Shown in pieces: positions 44,017 to 54,454 of a stretch of 64,000 nucleotides of DNA. This stretch comes from Gaiellales bacterium (lineage in GTDB: Bacteria > Actinomycetota > Thermoleophilia > Gaiellales > JAICJC01), in NCBI GenBank assembly GCA_036273515.1, contig DASUHM010000008.1:1-64000 (forward strand). The letters are read 5' to 3'. The position numbers and the translations under genes were made by a program. Position 1 is the first letter of the stretch, and every line of letters begins with the position of its first letter. Below the pieces are notes generated by a model that did not search any database, had not been told where the DNA came from, and saw only the letters and a list, made by a program, of their open reading frames with translations.

Positions 44017-45950
44017 GGCACGGGGTGCAGCGACTTCGCGATCGCGATCATGTCCCCGTTCGAGAGGTCGTCCAGGAGCGTGTTCTGCACCCAGTAGGCG
44101 GTGCTGCTCTGCGTGAAGGCGATCATGTGGATGTGGCTGCCGTTGAAGTAGAAGCGGTAGGTGCGGTGGCCGATCTTCCGCGTCGCGCTCGGGTCGGCCA
44201 GGATCGGCGCGTCGGTGAAGCGGGTCTCCTCGATCCCCCAGCTCGCCCCCGGCCGGCTCGGCATGTCGAAGTATGCGTAGAGCGAGCTCCAATGGTGCCC
44301 GGCGTTGGGGATGTGGTACGCCCGGATCGGGTCGGTCGACGGCACCTCGGAGCTGTCCTGGGTCACCGTCGGATAGAGCAGCGGGAAGGTGACCTTGCCC
44401 CGCATGGCGCGGAACTCGGTCAGGTAGGCCTGGCCGTCCGGCGTGATATCGGGCGGGAGCGCGTTCGTCGTCGACGCCTTCGGGGCGGCGATCGCGAGCT
44501 TGCCGCCGAAGTCGTTCCCGACCACCACGACGACGTCCTCGGCCGAGGCGATCGTGGACGGCATCGGCGCGGTGGGCGCGTTGCCGCCGATGATGTGCGC
44601 GACGTCGGCGGCCGCCTTCGTGTTGCCCGGCGCGTAGTAGACCCAGGTCTGGTTGTAGGTCTGCGTGGGCGCGTTCCCCGACGAGGTCTTGTAGCCGAAC
44701 TTCGCCAGCCCCTGGGCGGTCGAGGCGGCCTCACCGGTCTTGAGCGTGCCGTTCAGCACCGAGATCGAGACCGTCGTCGGGTCGACCACGGGCGCGAACT
44801 TGTGCTTCTTGTGCTTCGGCTTGGTGGGCGCGCTGGGCAGCTGGTTCGTGGGCGAGGGCACGTCCTGCGGATGGGTGAACGCGAAGACGGCCTGGTGGAT
44901 CGCCTGCGGCGTCGCCTCGACCACCGACGCGGCGCCGATCATGCCGGTCGTCGCCTGCAGGCGCGACGCGATGATGTGCTTGCTCGAGTAGGCCAGCGTC
45001 GCGTAGTTCAGCATGGTGTGCAGGCCGATGCCGCCGTTCGCGCCGGCGATGTCGACGTTCGAGGCAATGGTGTGGATGATGTCCTTGATCGCGCCGAGGT
45101 CGCTCAGGGAGATGCCGTGGAAGCGCTGCGCCGCCTTCTGCTCGAAGGCGTGCAGGAACGTCTGCTGGCGGGCGTTTCGGTAGAAGTCCGAGTCGGTGTG
45201 GCGGAAGCGCGAGAAGGCGAGCGCGTTCTTCCCCGTGAGCAGCTGGTAGCCCGGCAGGACGTTGATCACCGACCAGCGCTCGCCCTCCGGCAGGGCCTCG
45301 TTCTCGGCCTGGGTGTGGACGTAGGCCTGGTCGACCGGGACGTAGACGCCGCCCATGTCGTTCACGAGGCTCGTGAAGCTGTGGAAGTTGACGCCGATCA
45401 GGTAGTTCACCTTCAGACCGGTGAGCTGCTTGACGGTCTGCACCACCGTCTTCGGCCCGCCGTCCGAGAAGGCGGCGTTGATCTTGTCCTGGCCGAAGCC
45501 GGGGATGTCGACCCACAGGTCGCGTGGCAGCGAGAGCAGCGAGATCAGGTGCGTGCGCGGGTCGATCCGCACCAGCATCAGGGTGTCGGAGCGGGCCGGC
45601 GCGGAGCCGTCGGTGTAGCGGTGGTCGGAGCCGATCACGAGGGCGATCGCCGGGGCGTTCGCCTCGGGCAGGAGCGGGTCGATGCTCTGCTCCGCCTGCA
45701 CGAACGCCTTCGGCGGGCTCGTGAGCTTGTTGTAATCGCCGTAGAACATGTAGAAGAGGGCCGCGGCGACCACCAGGAGCACGACGAAGATCGTCCCGAC
45801 GGTCCAGAGCGCAATGCGCAGCCAGCGGCGTTTGCGGCGGCGCGGACGGCGTGGCGGGGCGCCTCCGCCGTACACCGTCATCCTGGGGCGGGGCGGCCTG
45901 CTGCCACCTCCTCCGTCGCGCGGCGTGGTTGGCGGAGTCTGGGTTGCCAT
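44013..45950 (-). CDS. LytR-CpsA-Psr (LCP) family glycopolymer ligase with LytR_C domain
   Basis: 645 residues. Cytoplasmic Pro/Arg-rich N terminus, one membrane helix (about 45-68), then the LCP domain (about 100-300) with the arginine and aspartate-rich motifs SDTLMLVRIDP, SLPRDLWVDIPGFGQDKINAAF and LAFSRFRHTDSDFYRNARQQ. A LytR_C domain follows (about 395-475; VSISVLNGTLKTGEAASTAQGL). It attaches teichoic-acid-like or other polymers to peptidoglycan outside the membrane. First gene of the sugar-nucleotide operon, with TATACT 42 nt upstream. Confidence 0.92.
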   Translation of the reverse strand: MATQTPPTTPRDGGGGSRPPRPRMTVYGGGAPPRRPRRRKRRWLRIALWTVGTIFVVLLVVAAALFYMFYGDYNKLTSPPKAFVQAEQSIDPLLPEANAPAIALVIGSDHRYTDGSAPARSDTLMLVRIDPRTHLISLLSLPRDLWVDIPGFGQDKINAAFSDGGPKTVVQTVKQLTGLKVNYLIGVNFHSFTSLVNDMGGVYVPVDQAYVHTQAENEALPEGERWSVINVLPGYQLLTGKNALAFSRFRHTDSDFYRNARQQTFLHAFEQKAAQRFHGISLSDLGAIKDIIHTIASNVDIAGANGGIGLHTMLNYATLAYSSKHIIASRLQATTGMIGAASVVEATPQAIHQAVFAFTHPQDVPSPTNQLPSAPTKPKHKKHKFAPVVDPTTVSISVLNGTLKTGEAASTAQGLAKFGYKTSSGNAPTQTYNQTWVYYAPGNTKAAADVAHIIGGNAPTAPMPSTIASAEDVVVVVGNDFGGKLAIAAPKASTTNALPPDITPDGQAYLTEFRAMRGKVTFPLLYPTVTQDSSEVPSTDPIRAYHIPNAGHHWSSLYAYFDMPSRPGASWGIEETRFTDAPILADPSATRKIGHRTYRFYFNGSHIHMIAFTQSSTAYWVQNTLLDDLSNGDMIAIAKSLHPVP

Positions 45951-45992
45951 AGGCTCGAAAAGCGCTCGGGCCCGCTCCGGCAGGCCCGGATG

Positions 45993-45998
45993 AGTATA
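45993..45998 (-). promoter_or_regulatory. -10 box TATACT for the LCP operon
   Basis: TATACT on the minus strand, 42 nt before ATG 45950, in the 79-bp gap after the M20 peptidase gene. No good -35 at 17 nt; the adjacent sequence is GC-rich. Confidence 0.45.
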
Positions 45999-46029
45999 GA
46001 CCGCGGTCCCGGCCGAACCTGTGGGGTGG

Positions 46030-47133
46030 CTAGGCCGCGGGCGGGGTCGCCAGGGCCTGCGCGAACTCGACGAGGATGCGCCGGTAGGTGGCGAGCGAGG
46101 CGATCTCGACGTGTTCGTCGGGGCCGTGGTGGCCGGCGCCGGACGGGCCGAATTCGACGCACGGGATGCCCCGTTCGAGGAAGAGCACGGCGTCGGACGC
46201 GCCGTGGCGACCGACCCCGATCGCGCGGCCCTCGCGGTGGCCGCGGACGACGTGCCGCAGCAGCTTCACGTGGTCGTGGTAGGGGTTCAGCTGGGCGGCG
46301 GGCACCTGATAGAGCAGCTGGGGCTCGGCGTGCAGGGTGCGCAGCTGGCGCATCACCTCCTGCGGATCCTGTGTCGGCAGGTGGCGGATGTCGACGTCGA
46401 TCCGGCAGGTGTCCGGGACGGCGTTCACCGCCTTGCCGCCGGCGATGCGGCCGAGGCTGACCGAGGGGCCGTCGAAGAGCTCGGAGCGCTCCGAGGCGAA
46501 CGGCAGGTCGCCGATGCGGCGGTAGAGGTCGATGGCCTTGAGGACGGCGTTCTCGCCCAGCCAGGGGGTGCTGCCGTGAGCGGCGCGGCCGTGCACCTCG
46601 AAGCGGACGACGAGCGCGCCCTTGGCCTGGACGCCGATCTGGAGGTCGGTCGGCTCGCCGCAGATCGCGAACTCGCCCAGGTTGCCGGCGTCCGCCAGGC
46701 GGGCGGTCGCCTTCGTGTTCAGCGTCGCGGCGTCGGACTCCTCGTCCGGGGCGATCAGGAGCTTCACGCGCATGCCCTGGAGCCGCCGTGGCGCCCCGGC
46801 GAGGTCGACGAGCGCGCCGAGCATCGCGGCCAGCGCGCCCTTCATGTCGTACGCGCCGCGGCCGTAGAGGCAGGCGTCGTCGCGGCGCGGCTCGAACTGG
46901 GCCGGATCGCCGGGGACCACGTCGACGTGCGCGCTCAGGATGAGCGTGCGCGGCCCCTCCCCGACGGTCGCCACGACGGCCGGCCGGCCGTTCACCTCCG
47001 TCACCTCGTGCCGGATCGCCTGTCCCTCGAGCCACCCGAGCAGGAACCCCACCGCCCCCCGGATCCCCTCCTCGGTCGAGGTGTCGAACCCGATCAGCCG
47101 CTCGGCCAGGGCAAGATCGTCGACACCGCTCAC
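46030..47133 (-). CDS. M20 family metallopeptidase/deacylase (ArgE/DapE-like)
   Basis: 367 residues. Zinc-site motifs of the M20 family: SAHVDVVPGD (His), GRGAYDMKGALAAML (Asp bridging), APDEESDA (Glu pair), and a late His in EFGPSGAGHHGPDEHVEI. The dimerisation domain lies between about 175 and 290. Candidates are acetylornithine deacetylase, succinyl-diaminopimelate desuccinylase or a general aminoacylase/carboxypeptidase; no neighbour decides this. GTG 47133 is used; upstream codons come from a REP palindrome and are not family-like. Confidence 0.85.
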   Translation of the reverse strand: MSGVDDLALAERLIGFDTSTEEGIRGAVGFLLGWLEGQAIRHEVTEVNGRPAVVATVGEGPRTLILSAHVDVVPGDPAQFEPRRDDACLYGRGAYDMKGALAAMLGALVDLAGAPRRLQGMRVKLLIAPDEESDAATLNTKATARLADAGNLGEFAICGEPTDLQIGVQAKGALVVRFEVHGRAAHGSTPWLGENAVLKAIDLYRRIGDLPFASERSELFDGPSVSLGRIAGGKAVNAVPDTCRIDVDIRHLPTQDPQEVMRQLRTLHAEPQLLYQVPAAQLNPYHDHVKLLRHVVRGHREGRAIGVGRHGASDAVLFLERGIPCVEFGPSGAGHHGPDEHVEIASLATYRRILVEFAQALATPPAA

Positions 47134-47154
47134 GCCCCGATTGTGGCACTGCAA

Positions 47155-47187
47155 CGCACCAGGCGGGGTCAGACCCCTTTTGGTGCG
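47155..47187. repeat. REP-like palindrome copy B, upstream of RAYT gene
   Basis: 33-nt imperfect palindrome with CGCACC/GGTGCG outer arms and a GGGGTC-A-GACCCC core. In reverse complement it is almost identical to copy C at the other end of the transposase (one base different over 31), so the two flank the gene as inverted repeats. Confidence 0.85.
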
Positions 47188-47253
47188 CACTCGTAACTGA
47201 GCTGCGACACCAAGCCTCTATCCCCGTTACGCCCGTCTGAGTACGGTGATCGG

Positions 47254-47976
47254 GTGCCGCGAGCGGCCCGTATCCGAAGCTCGGATTGCCTGTACCACGT
47301 AACGGCTCGTGGGAACGGGCGCATTCCGATTCTTGCGACAGACGCGGACCGCCGGGTACTCCTGGCGACGCTCAGAGACGCTGTAGGCGAGTTCGGCTGG
47401 CGCTGTCATTCGTATTGCGTCATGAACACCCACTACCACCTGCTGCTCGAGACGCCGAAAGTGAATCTGCCCGAGGGCATGCAATGGCTTAACGGCACGT
47501 ACGGGACGCGATTCAACTCGGCACACGACCGCTCGGGGCACGTGTTCCAAGGCCGCTACGACGCGCGCCTGATTCGCGGCCACGAGCACGCGCTCGAAGT
47601 CAGCCGCTACATCCCCCTAAACCCGGTCCGGGCAGGAGGGTGCACAGATCCCTCTCAGTGGCCATGGTCGAGCTTCCGGGCGACGATCGGTATGGCACCG
47701 GTCCCACCGTTCCTTTCGACTGGGTCGGTGCTCAGGTGGTTCGGTGAAGGGGCCGCGGCGCGCGCCGCCTATCGCGCGTTCGTTCTTGAAGGGATCGGCG
47801 TCCGCGATCCTCGGAGCGCAGCGCTGGCAAGAATCCTCGGAGGGTCGACGTCGGACCGCATCCGGTACGCCCATGAGGAGTGCGGATACCCCCTGCGCGA
47901 GATCGCCGACCACATCGGCGTACACCACACCACCCTCATGAGGCGGCTTCGAGCGGACGCACCAAAAGGGGTCTGA
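47254..47976 (+). CDS. REP-associated tyrosine transposase (RAYT, Y1_Tnp) with C-terminal HTH
   Basis: 240 residues. HUH nuclease core: YHVTARGNGR near residue 14, the metal-binding NTHYHLLLE (His60, His62), and the active-site tyrosine in SRYIPLNPVRAG (Tyr119). The tail (RIRYAHEECGYPLREIADHIGVHHTTLMRRL) is a helix-turn-helix. RAYTs bind and cut single-stranded REP hairpins and are thought to spread them. The GTG start is 12 nt after TACGCC. The last codons (APKGV and TGA) lie inside palindrome copy C, so the gene ends within its own substrate. Confidence 0.92.
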   Translation: MPRAARIRSSDCLYHVTARGNGRIPILATDADRRVLLATLRDAVGEFGWRCHSYCVMNTHYHLLLETPKVNLPEGMQWLNGTYGTRFNSAHDRSGHVFQGRYDARLIRGHEHALEVSRYIPLNPVRAGGCTDPSQWPWSSFRATIGMAPVPPFLSTGSVLRWFGEGAAARAAYRAFVLEGIGVRDPRSAALARILGGSTSDRIRYAHEECGYPLREIADHIGVHHTTLMRRLRADAPKGV

Positions 47977-47992
47977 CCCCGCTTGGTGCGTC
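47956..47992. repeat. REP-like palindrome copy C, overlapping RAYT and metH stop codons
   Basis: 31-nt core palindrome at 47959-47989 (arms GCACC..., core GGGGTC-T-GACCCC), extended by GAC/GTC to 37 nt. The RAYT TGA stop lies in its centre, and the metH stop codon (47993-47991) overlaps its right edge. Convergent genes therefore end in one palindrome, which could also serve as a bidirectional terminator. Confidence 0.85.
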
Positions 47993-50900
47993 AGTCACCC
48001 GCGCGGATGCCGCGGCGGGCGGAGAAGTAGACCGCCTGCGGGTGGTGGATCACGATCGCGGCGGTCGTTTGCTCCGGGATGAACTGGTAGGCGGCGGAGA
48101 GCTCGATGCCCAGTTCGGCGGCGGGCGGGAGCAGCCGGAGCACCAGCTCGTGCTGCTCGAGGTCGGGGCACGCCGGGTAGCCCCACGAGTAGCGGCGGCC
48201 GCGGCCCACCTCGAGGCCGAGCTCGCTCAGGATGCGGCGGTGGACGTACTCGGCCAGGCCCTCCGCGGCCTCCACGGCCAGCCCGTGGGCGAAGTACGCC
48301 TCGCCGTACTCGCCCGCCGCCTGGAGCGCGTCGACGTGCGCCGTCGCCTCCGGCCCCGCGGTCACGATCTGCACGGCGATCACGTCGCCGCCGTCGCCCG
48401 CCTCGCGCAGGTAGTCGGAGATGCAGAGCCGGTCGTGGCGGTCCTGGCGCGGGAACTCGAACCGGCCCAGCTCGTCGCCCGCCTCGTCGAGCACGACCGT
48501 GTCGTCGCCGTCCGCAACCGCCCGGAAGAACCCGTACACCGCCCGCGGCACGATCCAGCCCTGCGAGACCGCCTCGGCCTGCATGCGCGCCCGGCGCGGG
48601 CGAAAGTCGTCGGCCAGCAGCCGCTCCCACTCCTCGCCGCGAACGCCCTTCCCGCCCCACGAGAGCTTGTACAGCGAGCGCTCGTCCATGAGCGCGAACA
48701 CGGCCGCCGGGTCGATCGCGTCGAGCGTCCGCGCCCCCTCGAACGGCGGCTCCGGCACCTCCACGTCGCGCCGCAGCGAGTCGCGCCCGGCCCGGGCGGG
48801 AGCCGGCTCGGGCGGAGGCGCCGGCTTGGGCGTGTCGCGCTCGGCGATCGCCTCGGCCCGCCGCTCGGCGATCACCCCACCGCGCAGCTCCCCGTCGCTC
48901 AGCCGGTCCATGACGCCCAGCCCCTCGAACGCGTCCTTGCAGTAGAAGACGCCCGGCTCGTACATGCGGCCGTCGTCGAGGAACGCGATCCGGCGGCCGA
49001 ACGCGCGGTTGATCGCCGCACCGCCGACCAGCACCGGCACCCGCAGGCCGCGGTGGTCGAGCTCGTGCAGCGCGAGCGGCATCTGCCGCGACGTCGACAC
49101 GAGCAGCGCCGAGAGCCCGACGGCGTCGGCCCGCTCGGAGACGGCGCTGTCCATGATCACGTTCAGCGGCACCTGCCGGCCCAGGTCGACGACCTTGTAG
49201 CCGTTGTTCGAGAGGATCGTGCCGACCAGGTTCTTGCCGATGTCGTGCACGTCGCCGAACACGGTCGCGAGCACGACGGTCGCCTTGGCCTGGCCCTCGA
49301 GCCGGTCGAGATACTGCTCGAGGTGCGCCACCGAGCGCTTCATCACCTCGGCCGACTGGAGCACGAACGGGAGGATCAGCTCGCCGGCGCCGAAGCGGTC
49401 GCCGACGTCCTTCATCGCCGGCAGGAGCACGTTGTTCAGGACGTCGACGGCGCGGTCGTTGTCGCGCCCGCCGCGCTCGTCGAGGGCCGTGTCGATGTCG
49501 TCCTCGACGCCCTCCTTCGTCCGGTGCAGGATCTTGGCGTGCAGTCGCTCGTCCGTCGTCATCCCGGCGAACGGATCCTCCTGCGGGGCGGCGATGACAT
49601 CGGCGTCCTCGAAGTGGGCGATGCAGCGCTCGAGGGCGTCCGGGCGGCGGTCGAAGATCAGGTCGTCGGCCAGCTCCCGCTCGACGTCCGAGATCTCGTA
49701 GATCGGACGCACGTGGGTCGGGTTCACGATGGCGGCGTCGAGCCCCGCATCGATGGCGTGGTGCAGGAAGACGGAGTTGAGGACGGCCCGGGCCGCCGGG
49801 TCGAGGCCGAACGAGACGTTCGAGACGCCGAGCACCGTCCACACGCCCGGCAGCTCCACCTTGACCGCCCGAATGCCCTCGATCGTCTCGACTGCGCTCC
49901 GGCGGAACTCGTCCTGGCCGGTCGCGAGGGTGAACGTGAGCGTGTCGAAGATCAGGTCGCCCGGATCCATCCCGAACTCGCCGACGCAGACGTCGTGGAT
50001 GCGGCGGGCCACGTCCAGCTTGCGCTCGGCCGTCTTGGCCATCCCGTCCTCGTCGATCGTAAGCGCCACGCAGGCCGCGCCGTGGCGCACGGCGTGCGGC
50101 ACCACCGCGTCGATCCGCTCGCGCCCGTTCTCCATGTTGATCGAGTTGATCAGGGCGCGGCCGGGATACGTCTCGAGCGCGCGGGCGACGACGGCGGCGT
50201 CGGTCGAGTCGAAGACGAGCGGCATCTCGACCCCCATCGCGAGCCGCTTCACGAGCGTCGCCATCATGTCGGCCTCGTCGGCGCGCTCGGTCAGTGCGAC
50301 GCACACGTCGAGCGCGTGCGCGCCGCCCTCGACCTGGTCGCGCGCGATCGCGACGGCGCCGTCGTAGTCGTCGTCCAGCATCACCTGCTTGAACGCGCGG
50401 CTGCCCTGCGTGTTCACCCGCTCGCCGATCAGGAGCGGCTTCGGCTGCTGCTCGAGCGCGGAGGCGGTGATCGCGCTCGCCAACGACCGCTCGAAGACGA
50501 CCTGGCGCGGCGCCCGGCCGGCCCCCGACACCGCCTCGCACAGCGCCACGATGTGCTCCGGGGTGCTGCCGCAGCAGCCGCCCACGACCGGCGCGCCGAG
50601 CTCCGAGACGAACTGGCCCAGCTCGCGGGCCATGTCGGCCGGGCCGAGCGGGTAGGTGGCGACGCCGTCGACGTTCTTCGGCAGCCCCGCGTTCGGGATG
50701 ACCGAGACGGGAGCCGGGGCGTGCTGGCACAGGTAGCGCACCGGCTCGCGCAGGTGCTCGGGGCCGACCGAGCAGTTGACGCCGATCACGTCGGCCCGCA
50801 TCCCGTGCAGGATTGCGAGCACCGCGCCGACGTCCGTGCCGAGCAGCATCCGCCCGGTCACGTCGAGCGCCACCTGCACCTGCAGCGGCACCGACCGGCC

Positions 50901-51464
50901 CAGCTCCCGGAACGCCGCCCGGGCGCCGTCGATGGCCGCGCGCGTCTCGAGGATGTCCTGCTGCGTCTCGATGATGATCAGGTCCGCCCCGCCCTCGACG
51001 AGCGCGGCCGCCTGCTCGCAGAACGCCTCCGACAGCCCGGAGAACGAGATCCCCGACAGCGCCGGATCGTCGCTCGACGGCAGCATCCCGCTCGGCCCGA
51101 TCGAGCCGGCCACGAACCGCGGCCGCGACGGGGTCGAATAGGCGTCGGCGGCCTTGCGGGCGATCCGGGCCGCGCACAGGTTGATCTCGCGGGTGTGGTC
51201 GCCCACCCCCCACTCGGTCATCCGGATCCGCGACGCCTGGAAGCTGTTCGTCTCGACGACGTCCGCACCCGCCTCCAGGTAGGCCAGGTGGATACCCTCG
51301 ATCGCGTCGGGCCGGGTGACCGAGAGGTGGTCGTTGTTGCCGAGCTGGCGGTCGCCGCCGAAGTCGGCGGAGGTCAGGTCGAGCGCCTGGATCTGCGTGC
51401 CCATGGCGCCGTCGAAGACGACGGCACGGCGCTCGATCAGCTCCAGATACGGGTGGCCGGCCAC
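47991..51464 (-). CDS. metH: Cobalamin-dependent methionine synthase
   Basis: 1157 residues, all four modules: homocysteine-binding (1-310; zinc cysteines C231, C297, C298 in GGCCGS), folate-binding (about 340-610), cobalamin-binding (about 640-880; DVHDIGKN with the axial His740), and activation domain (about 920-1150). Transfers a methyl group from methyltetrahydrofolate to homocysteine. The inter-domain linker after residue 880 is Pro/Ala-rich. GTG start lies 6 nt after TAGCAT, with no upstream leader long enough for a cobalamin riboswitch. 15 bp after the DUF4389 gene. Confidence 0.96.
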   Translation of the reverse strand: MAGHPYLELIERRAVVFDGAMGTQIQALDLTSADFGGDRQLGNNDHLSVTRPDAIEGIHLAYLEAGADVVETNSFQASRIRMTEWGVGDHTREINLCAARIARKAADAYSTPSRPRFVAGSIGPSGMLPSSDDPALSGISFSGLSEAFCEQAAALVEGGADLIIIETQQDILETRAAIDGARAAFRELGRSVPLQVQVALDVTGRMLLGTDVGAVLAILHGMRADVIGVNCSVGPEHLREPVRYLCQHAPAPVSVIPNAGLPKNVDGVATYPLGPADMARELGQFVSELGAPVVGGCCGSTPEHIVALCEAVSGAGRAPRQVVFERSLASAITASALEQQPKPLLIGERVNTQGSRAFKQVMLDDDYDGAVAIARDQVEGGAHALDVCVALTERADEADMMATLVKRLAMGVEMPLVFDSTDAAVVARALETYPGRALINSINMENGRERIDAVVPHAVRHGAACVALTIDEDGMAKTAERKLDVARRIHDVCVGEFGMDPGDLIFDTLTFTLATGQDEFRRSAVETIEGIRAVKVELPGVWTVLGVSNVSFGLDPAARAVLNSVFLHHAIDAGLDAAIVNPTHVRPIYEISDVERELADDLIFDRRPDALERCIAHFEDADVIAAPQEDPFAGMTTDERLHAKILHRTKEGVEDDIDTALDERGGRDNDRAVDVLNNVLLPAMKDVGDRFGAGELILPFVLQSAEVMKRSVAHLEQYLDRLEGQAKATVVLATVFGDVHDIGKNLVGTILSNNGYKVVDLGRQVPLNVIMDSAVSERADAVGLSALLVSTSRQMPLALHELDHRGLRVPVLVGGAAINRAFGRRIAFLDDGRMYEPGVFYCKDAFEGLGVMDRLSDGELRGGVIAERRAEAIAERDTPKPAPPPEPAPARAGRDSLRRDVEVPEPPFEGARTLDAIDPAAVFALMDERSLYKLSWGGKGVRGEEWERLLADDFRPRRARMQAEAVSQGWIVPRAVYGFFRAVADGDDTVVLDEAGDELGRFEFPRQDRHDRLCISDYLREAGDGGDVIAVQIVTAGPEATAHVDALQAAGEYGEAYFAHGLAVEAAEGLAEYVHRRILSELGLEVGRGRRYSWGYPACPDLEQHELVLRLLPPAAELGIELSAAYQFIPEQTTAAIVIHHPQAVYFSARRGIRAGD

Positions 51465-51470
51465 CCGTGG

Positions 51471-51476
51471 ATGCTA
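51471..51476 (-). promoter_or_regulatory. metH: -10 box TAGCAT, leaderless start of metH
   Basis: TAGCAT on the minus strand 6 nt before GTG 51464, identical to the boxes at 7024 and 7534. It lies directly downstream of the DUF4389 stop. Confidence 0.5.
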
Positions 51477-51479
51477 GAC

Positions 51480-52094
51480 CTAGACCGCGGCCGGCGGCCC
51501 GGTCCAGGGAGCCGGATCGGCCAGCGTCTCCTCCTGGAACCACGGGTAGACGTCCGTGACCAAGCACGCGTACGCCGTGAAGCGGCAGCCGTAGCGGACG
51601 GGCAGCTCCATCACTTCAAAGAGCCCTGCAGGGAGCCGCCCGATCACGACGATGATGAACCATGCGACGAACGCCAGCAGTTCCAGGAGCAGCCCCAGCA
51701 CGTACACGATGAAATACGCCGGGATCAGCATGATCGAGCGAAAGAATGTGGTCAGCCGCGACAGCCGCTCCGGCTCGTCGATACCAACCTGCACCGGATA
51801 CCCATCCCCGTATGACCCTCCGCCGAACTGCGGGAAGCGGTCGGTCACGAGGAAGGTATATGCGTTCACCTGCGTGTAGTAGCGGATGAACCCCGCCATG
51901 AACCCGAACATCCCGCTGGGGTAGCGGCCGGTGAAGAGGATCGCGAACCAGGCGATGAAGACCACGACGAACGCCGCGATCGCGTAGAAGAACAACACGA
52001 TCTGGTGCGGGATGACGAGGATGAGCCGGAAGAACGTCGAGAGCCGCGAGTAGCGCTCCTGATGCTCCACCTCGAAATGAACCGGGTACGCCAT
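51480..52094 (-). CDS. DUF4389 membrane protein
   Basis: 204 residues, two related halves. Each half has a charged lead-in (PVHFEVEHQERYSRLSTFFRLIL; PVQVGIDEPERLSRLTTFFRSIM), two hydrophobic segments and an aromatic turn (FTGRYPSGMFGFMAGFIRYY; VIGRLPAGLFEVMELPVRYG), so it is an internal duplication with about four membrane helices. This matches the DUF4389 family, function unknown, common in actinobacteria. TAGTGT box 9 nt before the ATG. Lies between atpC and metH on the same strand. Confidence 0.85.
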   Translation of the reverse strand: MAYPVHFEVEHQERYSRLSTFFRLILVIPHQIVLFFYAIAAFVVVFIAWFAILFTGRYPSGMFGFMAGFIRYYTQVNAYTFLVTDRFPQFGGGSYGDGYPVQVGIDEPERLSRLTTFFRSIMLIPAYFIVYVLGLLLELLAFVAWFIIVVIGRLPAGLFEVMELPVRYGCRFTAYACLVTDVYPWFQEETLADPAPWTGPPAAV

Positions 52095-52103
52095 CGCGGG
52101 CGG

Positions 52104-52109
52104 ACACTA
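52104..52109 (-). promoter_or_regulatory. -10 box TAGTGT before DUF4389 gene
   Basis: TAGTGT on the minus strand 9 nt before ATG 52094, in the 31-bp gap after atpC. Confidence 0.4.
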
Positions 52110-52125
52110 GCCGCCCCTGCGGATA

Positions 52126-52539
52126 TCAGCCAGCCGCGGTCTTGACCAGCGCCTCGGCGAACCCGACCTCGCGCCGGGCGGCATAGACATCGCCGTCGCC
52201 GTCGTTGGCCCGCTCGAGCGCCGCCCGCGCCTCGTCCAGCCGCCGATTGGCATCCGACGCGTCGATCGACTCGGCGTCGACGGCCTCGCCCACGAGCACG
52301 AGCGTCTGGTTCTTGCGCACCTGCACGAAGCCGTCGTCGGTGGCGTAGCGGCGCACCGTGCCCTCGGCATCCGTGACCCGGGTCTCGCCGGGCTGGAGCA
52401 GCGAGATCAGCGGGGCGTGGTTGGCCAGGATGCCGAGCTCGCCGGCGGCGCCGGGCACCACCACGCGCTCGGCGTCGCCCGAGAACACGATGCCCTCGGG
52501 CGTGACCAGCTCGACCGGGTACGGCGTGAACTCGGGCAT
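52126..52539 (-). CDS. atpC: ATP synthase epsilon subunit
   Basis: 137 residues. N-terminal beta-sandwich (FTPYPVELVTPEGIVFSGDAERVVVPGAAGELGILANHAPLIS pattern, residues 3-46) and C-terminal helical hairpin (ANRRLDEARAALERAN). Part of the F1 central stalk; inhibits ATP hydrolysis. Two bp after atpD and probably cotranscribed with it. Confidence 0.96.
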   Translation of the reverse strand: MPEFTPYPVELVTPEGIVFSGDAERVVVPGAAGELGILANHAPLISLLQPGETRVTDAEGTVRRYATDDGFVQVRKNQTLVLVGEAVDAESIDASDANRRLDEARAALERANDGDGDVYAARREVGFAEALVKTAAG

Positions 52540-52541
52540 GG

Positions 52542-54275
<1,734 letters not shown>

Positions 54276-54452
54276 GGTTGATTCCACGCCCCCGCGCGCC
54301 TGGACGTCAGGCTGTTGGCGGGGGCGTCGGGTCGTCGGTGGGGCTGCGCCTCGGTCGCGCGCCCATATTTCTGCCCGGTATGAACGCGTTCTGCGTCCTT
54401 GCGCTGCTCGGTCCGCAACCGCCCAGGACATCACGGCGGCATGGGATCAACC
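54276..54452. repeat. MITE-like repeat, copy 1 (177 bp)
   Basis: Bounded by GGTTGATTCCAC and its near-complement ending GATCAACC. Interior contains GCCTGGACGTCAGGC and CTGCGTCCTTGCGCTGCTCGG. It is closely related over its whole length to copy 2 at 55419-55597, which is in inverted orientation. No transposase inside, so it is non-autonomous. It begins 2 bp after the zf-HC2 stop codon. Confidence 0.85.
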
Positions 54453-54454
54453 AT

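Noticed and set aside
47880-51815. 1311-codon plus-strand open frame over metH
   Set aside because: Antisense to metH with all its catalytic motifs; no domain structure of its own.
54276-54452. Small coding frame inside the MITE-like repeat (MNAFCVLALLG...)
   Set aside because: The frame is only partly kept in copy 2, has no ribosome-binding site and the element is structured as a terminal-inverted-repeat unit.
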